From NCBI GenBank assembly GCA_015232455.1, contig JADFZQ010000014.1, positions 20,941 through 84,940 on the forward strand: a DNA stretch of 64,000 nt, read 5' to 3'. Both the position numbers and the translations under genes were made by a program. Shown here one piece after another: positions 1 through 8,068 of the stretch (position 1 is the stretch's first letter; the number at the start of each line of letters is the position of its first letter). The notes beneath the pieces were generated by a model. The model was not told where the DNA came from and made no database searches. It saw only the letters and a program-made list of their open reading frames with translations. This DNA is from Desulfamplus sp. (GTDB lineage: Bacteria; Desulfobacterota; Desulfobacteria; Desulfobacterales; Desulfobacteraceae).

Positions 1-194
1 CACGCCATAAGCATATTAGATTGCAGTTGACTTACCAAGTTAGAATTACGAGCCATCCTACGATAATCTTGAAATCCTGTAGATGAACTGTTCAAAGCAA
101 GAAAAGCTATACCAGATACAATACCTAAAAGGGCAAGAACCGTAAAAAATCCACCCATCAATTTACTTCGCAGTGAAATAGCCTTGATATTCAT
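1..194 (-). CDS. Methyl-accepting chemotaxis protein, N-terminal part (cut by window edge)
   Basis: The first 64 codons of a gene that runs off the left edge. The ATG at 194 is preceded by AAGGAG (209-204). The product starts with a short basic stretch and then one hydrophobic segment (about residues 13-35, GGFFTVLALLGIVSGIAFLA), followed by a polar stretch that would enter the periplasm. This is the usual start of a transmembrane chemoreceptor or of a histidine kinase. The neighbours decide the call: it is the next gene downstream of cheW and cheA in the same direction. The signalling domain lies outside the window, so the MCP assignment is inferred from context. Confidence 0.6.
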   Translation of the reverse strand, partial: MNIKAISLRSKLMGGFFTVLALLGIVSGIAFLALNSSSTGFQDYRRMARNSNLVSQLQSNMLMA

Positions 195-271
195 TTTTTC
201 TACTCCTTCTTAAAATTAATTCATATCTCTATTAATTCGTATTTTTAAGTTATTGCCTATTCCTGTTGCTG

Positions 272-766
272 TTACATGCAAGCATCAAGCATAATCTTTT
301 CTAACATTGCATTCACATCAAGAATGATAATAAGCTGTTTTCCCTTTTTTATTACCCCTTCAATCAAAGCCTCTTCAGCTTCTTCTAAATTGGGAGGTGC
401 TGGAAAAATATCTGAATTTTCTATAGTTATCACATCGTCCATCTGATCAATTAATAATCCTACAATATCCTTTCCCAAAGAGATGTTCCCAACCATTCCA
501 CTTTTTTTATATTTTTCAATATCATCGTCAGTTTTTAAGACTAAAAGACGGCTGGTAGCAACATTTTCAGATGCGGCTCTGCCTAAGCAAATATTTAGAT
601 CAATAACAGTTACAACACGACCTCTTAAGTTCATCAAACCTTTTAAATGAGCAGGTGAATCAGGAATTGGAGTAATTGACATGTGGCGGTAAACCTCTTT
701 TATCAACAAAATATCAATTCCTAATCGGCTATTTCCAAGAATAAATGTAGCAATCTGCCGACTCAT
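272..766 (-). CDS. cheW: CheW chemotaxis coupling protein
   Basis: A 164-residue CheW-like protein that links receptors to the CheA kinase. Visible family features are an ATFILGNSRLGIDILLIKEV start, the MNLRGRVVTVIDL segment around residue 45-57 and the later GLLIDQMDDVI strand. The ATG overlaps the cheA stop by one base (TAATG). A strong AAGGAGG sits inside the end of cheA, so the two are probably translationally coupled. An insertion of about 20 residues with a KYKKSG stretch (near residue 85) makes it slightly longer than the E. coli protein. It belongs to the chemosensory operon 1-7232. Confidence 0.93.
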   Translation of the reverse strand: MSRQIATFILGNSRLGIDILLIKEVYRHMSITPIPDSPAHLKGLMNLRGRVVTVIDLNICLGRAASENVATSRLLVLKTDDDIEKYKKSGMVGNISLGKDIVGLLIDQMDDVITIENSDIFPAPPNLEEAEEALIEGVIKKGKQLIIILDVNAMLEKIMLDACM

Positions 767-3700
767 TATGCCACCTCCTTCTTATATTTTCCTTCATGAG
801 CCAATTCATTTTTTTGATTAGCTGAGCATGAATCTGAATCACTATCAGATATACTATCAAGTCTATTATTCATACTATTATCAAGCCTATTGTTCTCTAA
901 CATTTTGTAGAGCTTATCAAGCAGCCTCTCTTTATTCAACTTTGCTTCCCATTGAGTAAATCCTGCTTTAAAACCCTTTTGAGGGTCTATATCTTCTGCC
1001 AATGATGTTACAGCCATCACAGGCAAATCCTTAAAACGAATATCTGAGCGGATTGCACGAATAGTCTGCCAGCCGTCCATTTCAGGCATTATAATGTCAA
1101 GAATAACACCATCAACTTTCTGTCCATAGAGAATATCAAGAGCTTGTTTGCCATTTTCCGCCTCAATAACATCGTATCCAGCAGATATTAGATAGTCTCT
1201 TTCAACCATTCTAAAAAATGGAGTATCCTCTACAATCAGAATCTTTTTTAAATCAGAGTTAAGCTTTAGATTACTCTTATTGCGATACCATTCAGGGGCT
1301 GCTAACTCAAAGAGGAGATACATATCTGGTAGCAGTGTGATTCTATTCTCCAATATTGCAGAGCCAAAAAGACCCGGGGCAGCTATTGACTTGGTATCTA
1401 TATCAACCACAGCATTAATTGTCCCCTCTACATTATGAATTATGATCCCCATAGGGTATTTCATCTGCTTTGGAATAATAACTCCGATAGTCTCATCTGG
1501 TAACCTTTCAGGGCGTGTTATAGGCAGATAATCTTCAAGAAAGACAAGTCTTAATTTTGAACCTTGATATTGAAGGTATTGCTGATCTTTTATCTTTTCA
1601 ATTGTTGATGCCTTGATTCTTTCAATGCGGGAGATAAGCTCTAAAGGCAAGGCAAACTTTTCAGGGGTATTATTATTAAAGAGCAAAAGTGTCTGGAGGT
1701 CTTTTCCATCGTGTTTTGTATCTGTTTTATGTTTAATATCAGCTTTTGCTTTTTTTCTATATTTTTCTAAATCAATATGATGCAGTTTTGCCTTTTCAAA
1801 TATACCAGCAGCATCAAGGATAAGCGAAACAGAACCATTTCCCATTATGCTTGCACCGCTAAAACACTTCTGGCTTTTAAGATAGCGTGGCAAAGGCTTT
1901 ACAACAATCTCTTCAATATTTTCTACTGCATCAACCAAAAGCCCAAATTGAGACATTCCATGTTTAATTACAACTATCCTTGCAGGCTCTGTTGAGCCAT
2001 AAATATCTATTTTTTCTCTTCCACTCTCGTTAATATTGAGCACATCTTTGAGTGAAATAAGAGGTAACAACATATTTCTCAAACGGAGAATAAGTGATTT
2101 TTGAACAAGCTCAATACGGTCTTTTATTTCATCAGGATCGATAAGCACAAGCTCGTCAATATTTGCTTCTGGCAGAATAAAACATTGTCCTCCAGATTGT
2201 ATTACAAGACCAGATACAATTGCTAATGTTAATGGCAGCACAAGGCTTATTGTTGTCCCTTCATAAAGTGTGCTGTTAATATCAACTGTTCCGCCTAACT
2301 GCTTGATGTTGGTCATTACAACGTCCATTCCAACACCTCGTCCACTTACGGCTGAAATCTGTTTTGCAGTTGAAAAACCGGGTTTAAAAATGAGCATCAT
2401 CAGCTCTTTGTCTCCCATTTCGTTCATCTGCTCTTTAGTAATTATCTCTTTTTCAACAGCTTTTTCTCCAACAAGTTTGCAATTAATACCACCGCCATCA
2501 TCAATAATATCAATATAGACATGACCAGCTTGATGATATGCTTTTAGCTGGATTGTTCCTTGTCTTGGTTTTCCCGATTTTTCTCTATAATCTGGCTCTT
2601 CAATCCCATGATCAACACTGTTACGAATAAGGTGAGTTAAAGGGTCAGATAGTGCTTCAATAATTGATTTATCAAGCTCTACATCTTCCCCGTGTGTTAC
2701 AAGCCTTATCTCTTTATCTAACTGTTTGGCAAGATCACGAACTATTCTCTGAAACTTACCAAAAATGATAGATACTGGCTGCATTCTCATCTGCATAATT
2801 TTTTCTTGCATCTCTGTTGTGATGCGGCTTATGTGCTGAATAGCAAAGTTAAGCCCTGGAGTATCTTTTATTAACGGCATGGCGATCTGGTTAAGCTGAT
2901 TTCTCCCCAAAACCATCTCACCAGCAAGGTTTACAAGATCGTTTAAGAAATTAACCCCAACTTTTATCTTCTCTTCTGTTTGTATTGTGTTTGTGATTTT
3001 TAATTCAGGTTCAATTGTAGGTGTAGATTGAGGTTGTTTTGTAATTCTGAATTCAGGCTCTTTTGAAGGTATGAATTGTTGTTCGTTTGTGATTTTGAGT
3101 TCAGGTTTTGTTGAAGTTATTGATTGATGTTTGTTTATTATTGGTAATTGAGATTCTGTATATATTTTATCAGCTTTATTAACTTTATCTGTAATATTCT
3201 TAGGAGGTGTTTTCAATTCAGGCTCCATCTTGATTTCAGCTTTTTCAAGATGATGCTCTTGAGCATGAATCTGAATCTGAATATCAATCGGGATAATTCT
3301 CTCTTTTGGAATACCCAATACAGTTGGTAGAGACTCTTCTTCAAGAAATGTTGCAAAGGCAAATACAAATTTAATTTCGTTATCTAAACAGTCAGCAAGA
3401 CCTTGAATCATATCAATATCAAGTCTTGATTCAATTAAATCGCCATTTGAGACAATGCTGTTGATTAAATCAAGCGGAGTTTTACCCTTTTCAGTTAAAT
3501 CTTTTTTTAAATAGACTGTTATAGTGTAGAGGCAGAGCCTATTTCTAACAAATTTATCTAACTCATTTTTAGCAACATCAAATTTTCTGGGTTCTTGACC
3601 AGTTGGACTCTTTTCTTTAATTGTAATTATCTTTTCTTCTTTTACCTGTTCAGCAACAAAATCGTTATTGTTTTGAGTTGTAACAGTGTTAGAGAGTTTA

Positions 3701-4086
3701 TTAGAAGGGTGTATAATAGCTGTCAATCTCTCAATTTCAGGCTTTATGTTAAAATTTTCACTGTTACCAATATCATCAAACATCGACTTGAGTGCATCAA
3801 TACCTGAAAAAAGTGCATCAATAAATTCAGGGCTTGCTTTAATATTTCCCTCACGAAGCATAGAAAGGAGATTTTCTATAACATGCGAGAGATTACCGAT
3901 ATTTTTAAGTCCAAAAAAGCCAGATGCACCTTTTATGCTGTGAACCGCACGAAATATTCCATTGATGATTTGAGAGTCAATGTTATCAATACTTTTTTCC
4001 ATCTCTAAAAGGTCAGGCTCAATTGATTCTAAATGCTGAATAGACTCCTCAACAAAAACTTTAATCAACTCGTCCTGATCCATCAT
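766..4086 (-). CDS. cheA: CheA-type histidine kinase fused to two CheW domains and a receiver
   Basis: An 1106-residue chemosensory kinase. Domain order by eye: HPt/P1 (1-110, phospho-acceptor H49 in AVHSIKGASGFF); a module (about 175-270) shared with the upstream gene; a linker with three 16-residue repeats ending in PELKIT or PEFRIT (DNA about 2990-3140); dimerisation helices (about 375-435, FLNDLVNLAGEMVLGRNQL); the ATPase with N box HLIRNSVDHGIEEP, G1 DDGGGI and G2 GRGVGMDVV; a CheW-like P5 domain; a second CheW-like domain; and a C-terminal receiver (from 948, VEDTPFF, phospho-Asp D997 in VILDIIMPEMDG). The tail repeats NNRLD and SD. It starts ATGATG behind AAGGAG and overlaps the upstream stop by 4 bases. 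The fused receiver may act as phosphate sink or output. No separate CheY, CheB or CheR gene is visible here. Confidence 0.92.
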   Translation of the reverse strand: MMDQDELIKVFVEESIQHLESIEPDLLEMEKSIDNIDSQIINGIFRAVHSIKGASGFFGLKNIGNLSHVIENLLSMLREGNIKASPEFIDALFSGIDALKSMFDDIGNSENFNIKPEIERLTAIIHPSNKLSNTVTTQNNNDFVAEQVKEEKIITIKEKSPTGQEPRKFDVAKNELDKFVRNRLCLYTITVYLKKDLTEKGKTPLDLINSIVSNGDLIESRLDIDMIQGLADCLDNEIKFVFAFATFLEEESLPTVLGIPKERIIPIDIQIQIHAQEHHLEKAEIKMEPELKTPPKNITDKVNKADKIYTESQLPIINKHQSITSTKPELKITNEQQFIPSKEPEFRITKQPQSTPTIEPELKITNTIQTEEKIKVGVNFLNDLVNLAGEMVLGRNQLNQIAMPLIKDTPGLNFAIQHISRITTEMQEKIMQMRMQPVSIIFGKFQRIVRDLAKQLDKEIRLVTHGEDVELDKSIIEALSDPLTHLIRNSVDHGIEEPDYREKSGKPRQGTIQLKAYHQAGHVYIDIIDDGGGINCKLVGEKAVEKEIITKEQMNEMGDKELMMLIFKPGFSTAKQISAVSGRGVGMDVVMTNIKQLGGTVDINSTLYEGTTISLVLPLTLAIVSGLVIQSGGQCFILPEANIDELVLIDPDEIKDRIELVQKSLILRLRNMLLPLISLKDVLNINESGREKIDIYGSTEPARIVVIKHGMSQFGLLVDAVENIEEIVVKPLPRYLKSQKCFSGASIMGNGSVSLILDAAGIFEKAKLHHIDLEKYRKKAKADIKHKTDTKHDGKDLQTLLLFNNNTPEKFALPLELISRIERIKASTIEKIKDQQYLQYQGSKLRLVFLEDYLPITRPERLPDETIGVIIPKQMKYPMGIIIHNVEGTINAVVDIDTKSIAAPGLFGSAILENRITLLPDMYLLFELAAPEWYRNKSNLKLNSDLKKILIVEDTPFFRMVERDYLISAGYDVIEAENGKQALDILYGQKVDGVILDIIMPEMDGWQTIRAIRSDIRFKDLPVMAVTSLAEDIDPQKGFKAGFTQWEAKLNKERLLDKLYKMLENNRLDNSMNNRLDSISDSDSDSCSANQKNELAHEGKYKKEVA

Positions 4087-5186
4087 TTTGCTGACTCCTT
4101 ACTTTTTATGCTAAAAAGCGATGGGAATTGGAAAAACTTTGCAACTTTTAAGAATTTTTCTCCAGCTCCAGTTATCTCAAATGTTTTTGATTCAGATTTA
4201 ACTTGGCGATATATTCCAATAATCAAATTAACACCAAGTGAATCGACATTCTCAATATTGTCTGCCTTAAAAACAACCTTAGAGACATTGGGATATGTTT
4301 TAAGTTTTTGCAAGAAAAAGTCTCTTAATTTTTCAATTTGGCTTGCAACTAAATCTGTTGTTGGCATTAAAAACAGAGTGTCTTTTTCAAGATTTAGATC
4401 GTTTTGGAGCACGAATCCATATTTTATCTTCTGCTCTGTCAAATCAATAGGTGAGATGCGATCTTCAGGAATACTAAGAGAATTTGAGATAAACTCTGAA
4501 CTAAAGTCAGTTCCAAAAACAACAATAAAGGGGAGATCAATATCTAAGCAATCTTCAAGCCCTTGAACACTGTCAACATCTAAACTTGATTCAATGAACT
4601 CTCCGTGTTTGTTAATTTCATTGATTATATCAAAAGGAGTTTTGCCTTTAAGTGTTAAATCTCTCTTTAGATCAAATTTAAGAGAATAAAGATTCAATCC
4701 TGTTTTTAGGAAGTTTTCCAATTTATCTTCAGCAATTTCAAACTTGTTTGACTGCCTACTATTACCGCTGCTCTCTTGGATAGTAATTATCTTAACTGGT
4801 TTATCGTTTTGCTTTAAATAAGATGTTAAAAGCTCTATCTCTTCCTTAATATTATATTGTTCGCTTTTATTTATATCATTTAGCATAGAACTCAGAAGAG
4901 CCACGCCAGTTAAAAATGATTGAATAAGCCCTTTGCTTGGCTTTATCTTACCATAACGCAATTGAGAAAGCAGACTCTCCATAGTATAAGAGAGTTCTCC
5001 AATTTTCAGAAAGTGGTAAAAACCTGACGCACCTTTTATAGTGCGCATTGCTCGAAATATTCCATTCCAAATATCAGAATCAATGTTATCTATATTTTTC
5101 TGTAGTTCAAGCAGATCAGATTTGATTGAATCTAAATGCACCAAAGACTCTTTCGCAAAAACTTTTACCAACTCATCTTCCATCAT
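4083..5186 (-). CDS. CheA-N-terminus-like protein with degenerate HPt domain and C-terminal STAS domain
   Basis: A 367-residue paralogue of the first 270 residues of the CheA downstream, with a different C-terminus. The HPt-like domain (1-105) keeps the KGASGF helix, but the segment AVHSIKGASG of CheA reads AMRTIKGASG here, so the phospho-acceptor His is Arg (R48). The middle module (about 150-245) matches CheA (compare DLTLKGKTPFDIINEI with DLTEKGKTPLDLINSI). Residues about 262-367 look like a STAS anti-sigma-antagonist fold, with NVDSLGVNLIIGIYRQV; S316 is in the position of the serine phosphorylated in SpoIIAA/RsbV proteins. AAGGAGG precedes the ATG. It sits between a PP2C/anti-sigma-kinase protein and CheA, so it is plausibly the switch partner of the former. 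The STAS call is by pattern and context. Confidence 0.75.
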   Translation of the reverse strand: MMEDELVKVFAKESLVHLDSIKSDLLELQKNIDNIDSDIWNGIFRAMRTIKGASGFYHFLKIGELSYTMESLLSQLRYGKIKPSKGLIQSFLTGVALLSSMLNDINKSEQYNIKEEIELLTSYLKQNDKPVKIITIQESSGNSRQSNKFEIAEDKLENFLKTGLNLYSLKFDLKRDLTLKGKTPFDIINEINKHGEFIESSLDVDSVQGLEDCLDIDLPFIVVFGTDFSSEFISNSLSIPEDRISPIDLTEQKIKYGFVLQNDLNLEKDTLFLMPTTDLVASQIEKLRDFFLQKLKTYPNVSKVVFKADNIENVDSLGVNLIIGIYRQVKSESKTFEITGAGEKFLKVAKFFQFPSLFSIKSKESAK

Positions 5187-5228
5187 AATTGATTCCTCCT
5201 TGCTTGCTATTCATATAAGTCATATTTT

Positions 5229-7232
5229 TCAATTTGTTTTAAAAATCAAAGTTACCGCATTACCATCAACTATCACCTCTTGACCAACTGAAGTCATAAG
5301 AGTTAAGCCACGTTTTCCGATCTGCGTTAGAGTTAAATCTGTCTGCTTACGAACATTTTTTTTAAAATCAAATCCCGCCCCTTCATCTAAAATAATTATC
5401 TTTAGTTCGTTATCTTTAAGATATATATCAACTTCAAAATGGGCAGTTGGTTTATAATTATTTCCATGCTCAACCGCATTAAGCATTGCCTCTCTGACAG
5501 ATAAAAGCACAATATCTTTGTCATTTCCTTGTGGTATTTTTTCAATTGGTAAAATATTTTCTATCCAGCTACATGCTCTGTCAACTTCATTATATGTTGA
5601 TAAAAATTCTGAATGAAAAGTTGGGCTGCCATTTTTTTGAGGATTGTTAATGCAAATGAGAAGCAGATCATCATCTTGCTCTTTTTTATCTAATATATTA
5701 TCAAGAATATGTTGGCAAATACCTTTTATAGTGTTTTTACTGAAAAATTCGGAACTGCTCTCAATAGCATCTATAAGCTCCTTTACTTCAATACCATCTG
5801 AAAACAAAAAGAGATAAGAGTTAGGCTCTAACTTCTCAGACTCAAATATAAAAAGATCATCGTCATCTAAAATACCAAGAACCATACCTCCGCCATTGAG
5901 GAGTTTATAACTTGGTTCATTGTTTAAATCAAAAGAGACAAGAAGTCCGCCCGGGTTACCTGCAGAGGCTATCTTAAGTTTTCCTGATAAACGTTCCCAA
6001 AATATAACAGTTGCACAGACATGAGATTTATCGTTTCCAACTTTAATCAACTCTCTGTTTATTTTTTTAAGCAAAGATATTGGCTCTTTGTGGCTGTCCC
6101 AAAATGAGGTGAGTATTCCTGTAAAAGTTGCACTTGTATATGAACTTATAACATCATGACCTGAAACATCTGCAATCACAAGACCGCAATCTCCATCAAG
6201 ACCAAATCTATGGCATCTCATCAAATCTCCGCCAGCTTCATGCAAAGGTAGATATGTAAAATCAACCAATTGACATAAGTTAATACAACCTGCTCGAAAT
6301 AGTTGAGATTGAGCTTGTCGTACTAAAGATGCTGTTTTGGCATCAGATAGACGAGAACCTTTTAACATTAATTGGGAGAGGGCAGATTCAATGATTTCAA
6401 TAGCATTATTTTTTGTGATTTGAGCTTGGGGTATAATTCCATCAACTTTTTGCTGAACAGCATACTGAAATGTGGAAGGATCGTAAGATTGGGTATAGAG
6501 AAATACAAGGATATGAGCAAATTGCCTTTTTATAATTGTCAATAAACCAAGACCATCAATGCCTGATGTAAATATGTTGCTTACAACAATATCAAGAATC
6601 TTATCTCTATTTTCTTCAATAAATTTTAATGCTTCTGAACCATTGCTAACACTATAAACTTCAAAACCAATCTGAATCAAAAAATCACTATAACTATCCC
6701 TTAGCTGTTTATTTTCTTCAACTACAAGTAAACTATAGCCCTTAAATGGACAAGATTTATCAAAAGATTCTTCATTTACTTGAGATGAGTTTTTAACAAT
6801 TTCCTCTCTATTAGAATCTTGACATTTTGTATAATATTTTTTTGCGTTAGAGTTATCTTCTGCATTAGGCGGCTCTTTTAGATATTTTTCAATTATTGCT
6901 CGCAACTGTTTAAAATCAACAGGTTTAGGAAGAAAATCATTACACCCAGCCCTTAAACTTCTTTGGCGATCCTGTTTTAGTGCAAGAGCTGAAACTGCCA
7001 CAATAGGGATAGTAAATCCTAATTCTCTTATCTTTTTTACTGTTTCAAACCCGTCCATACCGGGCATTAGCAGATCCATTATGATCAATTTAAAGTCGCT
7101 CTTGTTGAGCTTTAGTAGAGCATCTTTTCCATTTATAGCCTCTTCTACTAAAAAACCTTCGGCACTAAGTAACTCTGTTACATACATCCTGTTAAATGGA
7201 TTATCATCAACAATCAAAATATTAGGTTTCAC
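5229..7232 (-). CDS. Receiver / pseudo-receiver / PP2C (SpoIIE-type) phosphatase / HATPase (RsbW-type) regulator
   Basis: A 667-residue regulator. Receiver 1 (1-120) has acidic pair D9-D10, phospho-Asp D53 (IIMDLLMPGMDG) and the PKP lysine. Receiver 2 (about 160-285) has SNIFTSGIDG, where the phospho-Asp position is Asn, so it is probably a pseudo-receiver. A PP2C/SpoIIE-like phosphatase (about 310-520) shows HEAGGDLMRCHRF, ADVSGHDV and LFSDGIEVKE. The C-terminal GHKL ATPase (about 530-667) shows SVREAMLNAVEHGN and DEGAGFD. The same order of receiver, phosphatase and anti-sigma kinase occurs in HsbR/RsbU-type partner switches. Expected role (inference): phosphorylate and dephosphorylate a STAS partner, the adjacent gene being the obvious candidate. 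It starts with GTG with a weak ribosome site. Confidence 0.88.
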   Translation of the reverse strand: MKPNILIVDDNPFNRMYVTELLSAEGFLVEEAINGKDALLKLNKSDFKLIIMDLLMPGMDGFETVKKIRELGFTIPIVAVSALALKQDRQRSLRAGCNDFLPKPVDFKQLRAIIEKYLKEPPNAEDNSNAKKYYTKCQDSNREEIVKNSSQVNEESFDKSCPFKGYSLLVVEENKQLRDSYSDFLIQIGFEVYSVSNGSEALKFIEENRDKILDIVVSNIFTSGIDGLGLLTIIKRQFAHILVFLYTQSYDPSTFQYAVQQKVDGIIPQAQITKNNAIEIIESALSQLMLKGSRLSDAKTASLVRQAQSQLFRAGCINLCQLVDFTYLPLHEAGGDLMRCHRFGLDGDCGLVIADVSGHDVISSYTSATFTGILTSFWDSHKEPISLLKKINRELIKVGNDKSHVCATVIFWERLSGKLKIASAGNPGGLLVSFDLNNEPSYKLLNGGGMVLGILDDDDLFIFESEKLEPNSYLFLFSDGIEVKELIDAIESSSEFFSKNTIKGICQHILDNILDKKEQDDDLLLICINNPQKNGSPTFHSEFLSTYNEVDRACSWIENILPIEKIPQGNDKDIVLLSVREAMLNAVEHGNNYKPTAHFEVDIYLKDNELKIIILDEGAGFDFKKNVRKQTDLTLTQIGKRGLTLMTSVGQEVIVDGNAVTLIFKTN

Positions 7233-7317
7233 TATTTTTATCCAATAAAATCAAAGGCTCAAATCCGAAATTTTAGAATGTTTGTAATTTAATAACACCA
7301 GAGATTGAATAAATTGA

Positions 7318-7361
7318 GTAGGGAACAACGATCGTAGGGAACAGCGATCGTTGTTCCCTAC
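7318..7361. repeat. Perfect 17-bp inverted repeat with 10-nt loop
   Basis: Arms GTAGGGAACAACGATCG (7318-7334) and its exact reverse complement (7345-7361). The loop repeats TAGGGAACA of the left arm. It lies in the 185-bp gap between the HsdR_N gene and the regulator gene. No T-run follows on the minus strand, so a simple intrinsic terminator is less likely than an interspersed palindromic element. Confidence 0.8.
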
Positions 7362-7417
7362 CTACCTATGACATCTCCTTGCTCAGTATAATTTCGGACA
7401 TTATTAAATTGTTATTC

Positions 7418-8056
7418 CTAAAGTATCTGTCCCGTTAAAAATGGCGAAGCATCACACTCTTGCTCGTTTCTTTCAAGATCATAGGAGCGAAAAATAGTCA
7501 TCTCTCGCTCCTTTTTTTCTAAAGGAAATGGGATATATTTAAACGACTCAAGAAACTTTATACCCTCATTTTTTCTTGGAATAAGCTCTAAGCCTTCTAC
7601 TTTGTTTTCATATCTATTTTTTTTATCTTTCTCTTTATTAGAACTATAACTTAGATAAGGATCGGATACAATATTACCCAATATAGCCTTGCCAGATATA
7701 ACATCTCTTACAAGAGCCTCTTTCCCATTTGTTGATACGGAAAATGGTATTTGAACATCATAAACTAACCTTGCTGCTGCAAGTATCTCACGCTCGTATG
7801 ATGCAAGTGAGCCAGCAATACACCTTATAGCCATAAGTGGTTTTTCGTTGCAACAGACAATGAGATCAATCTTTGAGGTATATTCTTCATCCTTAAACAT
7901 AATTTTGATAGGCACATCAACCAAAACATCTTGTTTTTCGTATCCTCTGTTTTCAACAAGAAATCTTTCAAAAAGCTGACGGCTGCCTTCAGCCCCAATA
8001 TCTGGAACCATTTTTCCTGTTATGTAGTCAATTAGTGTAAGATTCATAATAATCAT
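7418..8056 (-). CDS. HsdR N-terminal (HSDR_N) domain protein, orphan
   Basis: A 212-residue protein. Residues about 10-135 resemble the nuclease-fold N-terminal domain of type I restriction HsdR subunits (VDVPIKIMFKDEEYTSKIDLIVCCNEKPLMAIRC, with a D...E/C-x-K-like core in which the usual final lysine appears as R-C). No hsdM or hsdS is nearby and no helicase domain is present, so it is not a restriction enzyme by itself. It follows the rsfS-gpmI gene by 12 bp and is probably co-transcribed. Two in-frame ATGs (codons 1 and 4) are possible starts; neither has a strong ribosome site. Function unknown. Confidence 0.65.
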   Translation of the reverse strand: MIIMNLTLIDYITGKMVPDIGAEGSRQLFERFLVENRGYEKQDVLVDVPIKIMFKDEEYTSKIDLIVCCNEKPLMAIRCIAGSLASYEREILAAARLVYDVQIPFSVSTNGKEALVRDVISGKAILGNIVSDPYLSYSSNKEKDKKNRYENKVEGLELIPRKNEGIKFLESFKYIPFPLEKKEREMTIFRSYDLERNEQECDASPFLTGQIL

Positions 8057-8068
8057 CCATATTTATTA

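Noticed and set aside
4033..4566. Plus-strand open frame of 177 codons across the cheA/STAS junction
   Set aside because: Lies opposite two well-supported minus-strand genes with overlapping stop/start and has no recognisable product; a shadow frame.
7418..8056. Type I restriction system
   Set aside because: Only an HsdR N-terminal-like domain is present; no helicase part, no methylase or specificity subunit nearby.
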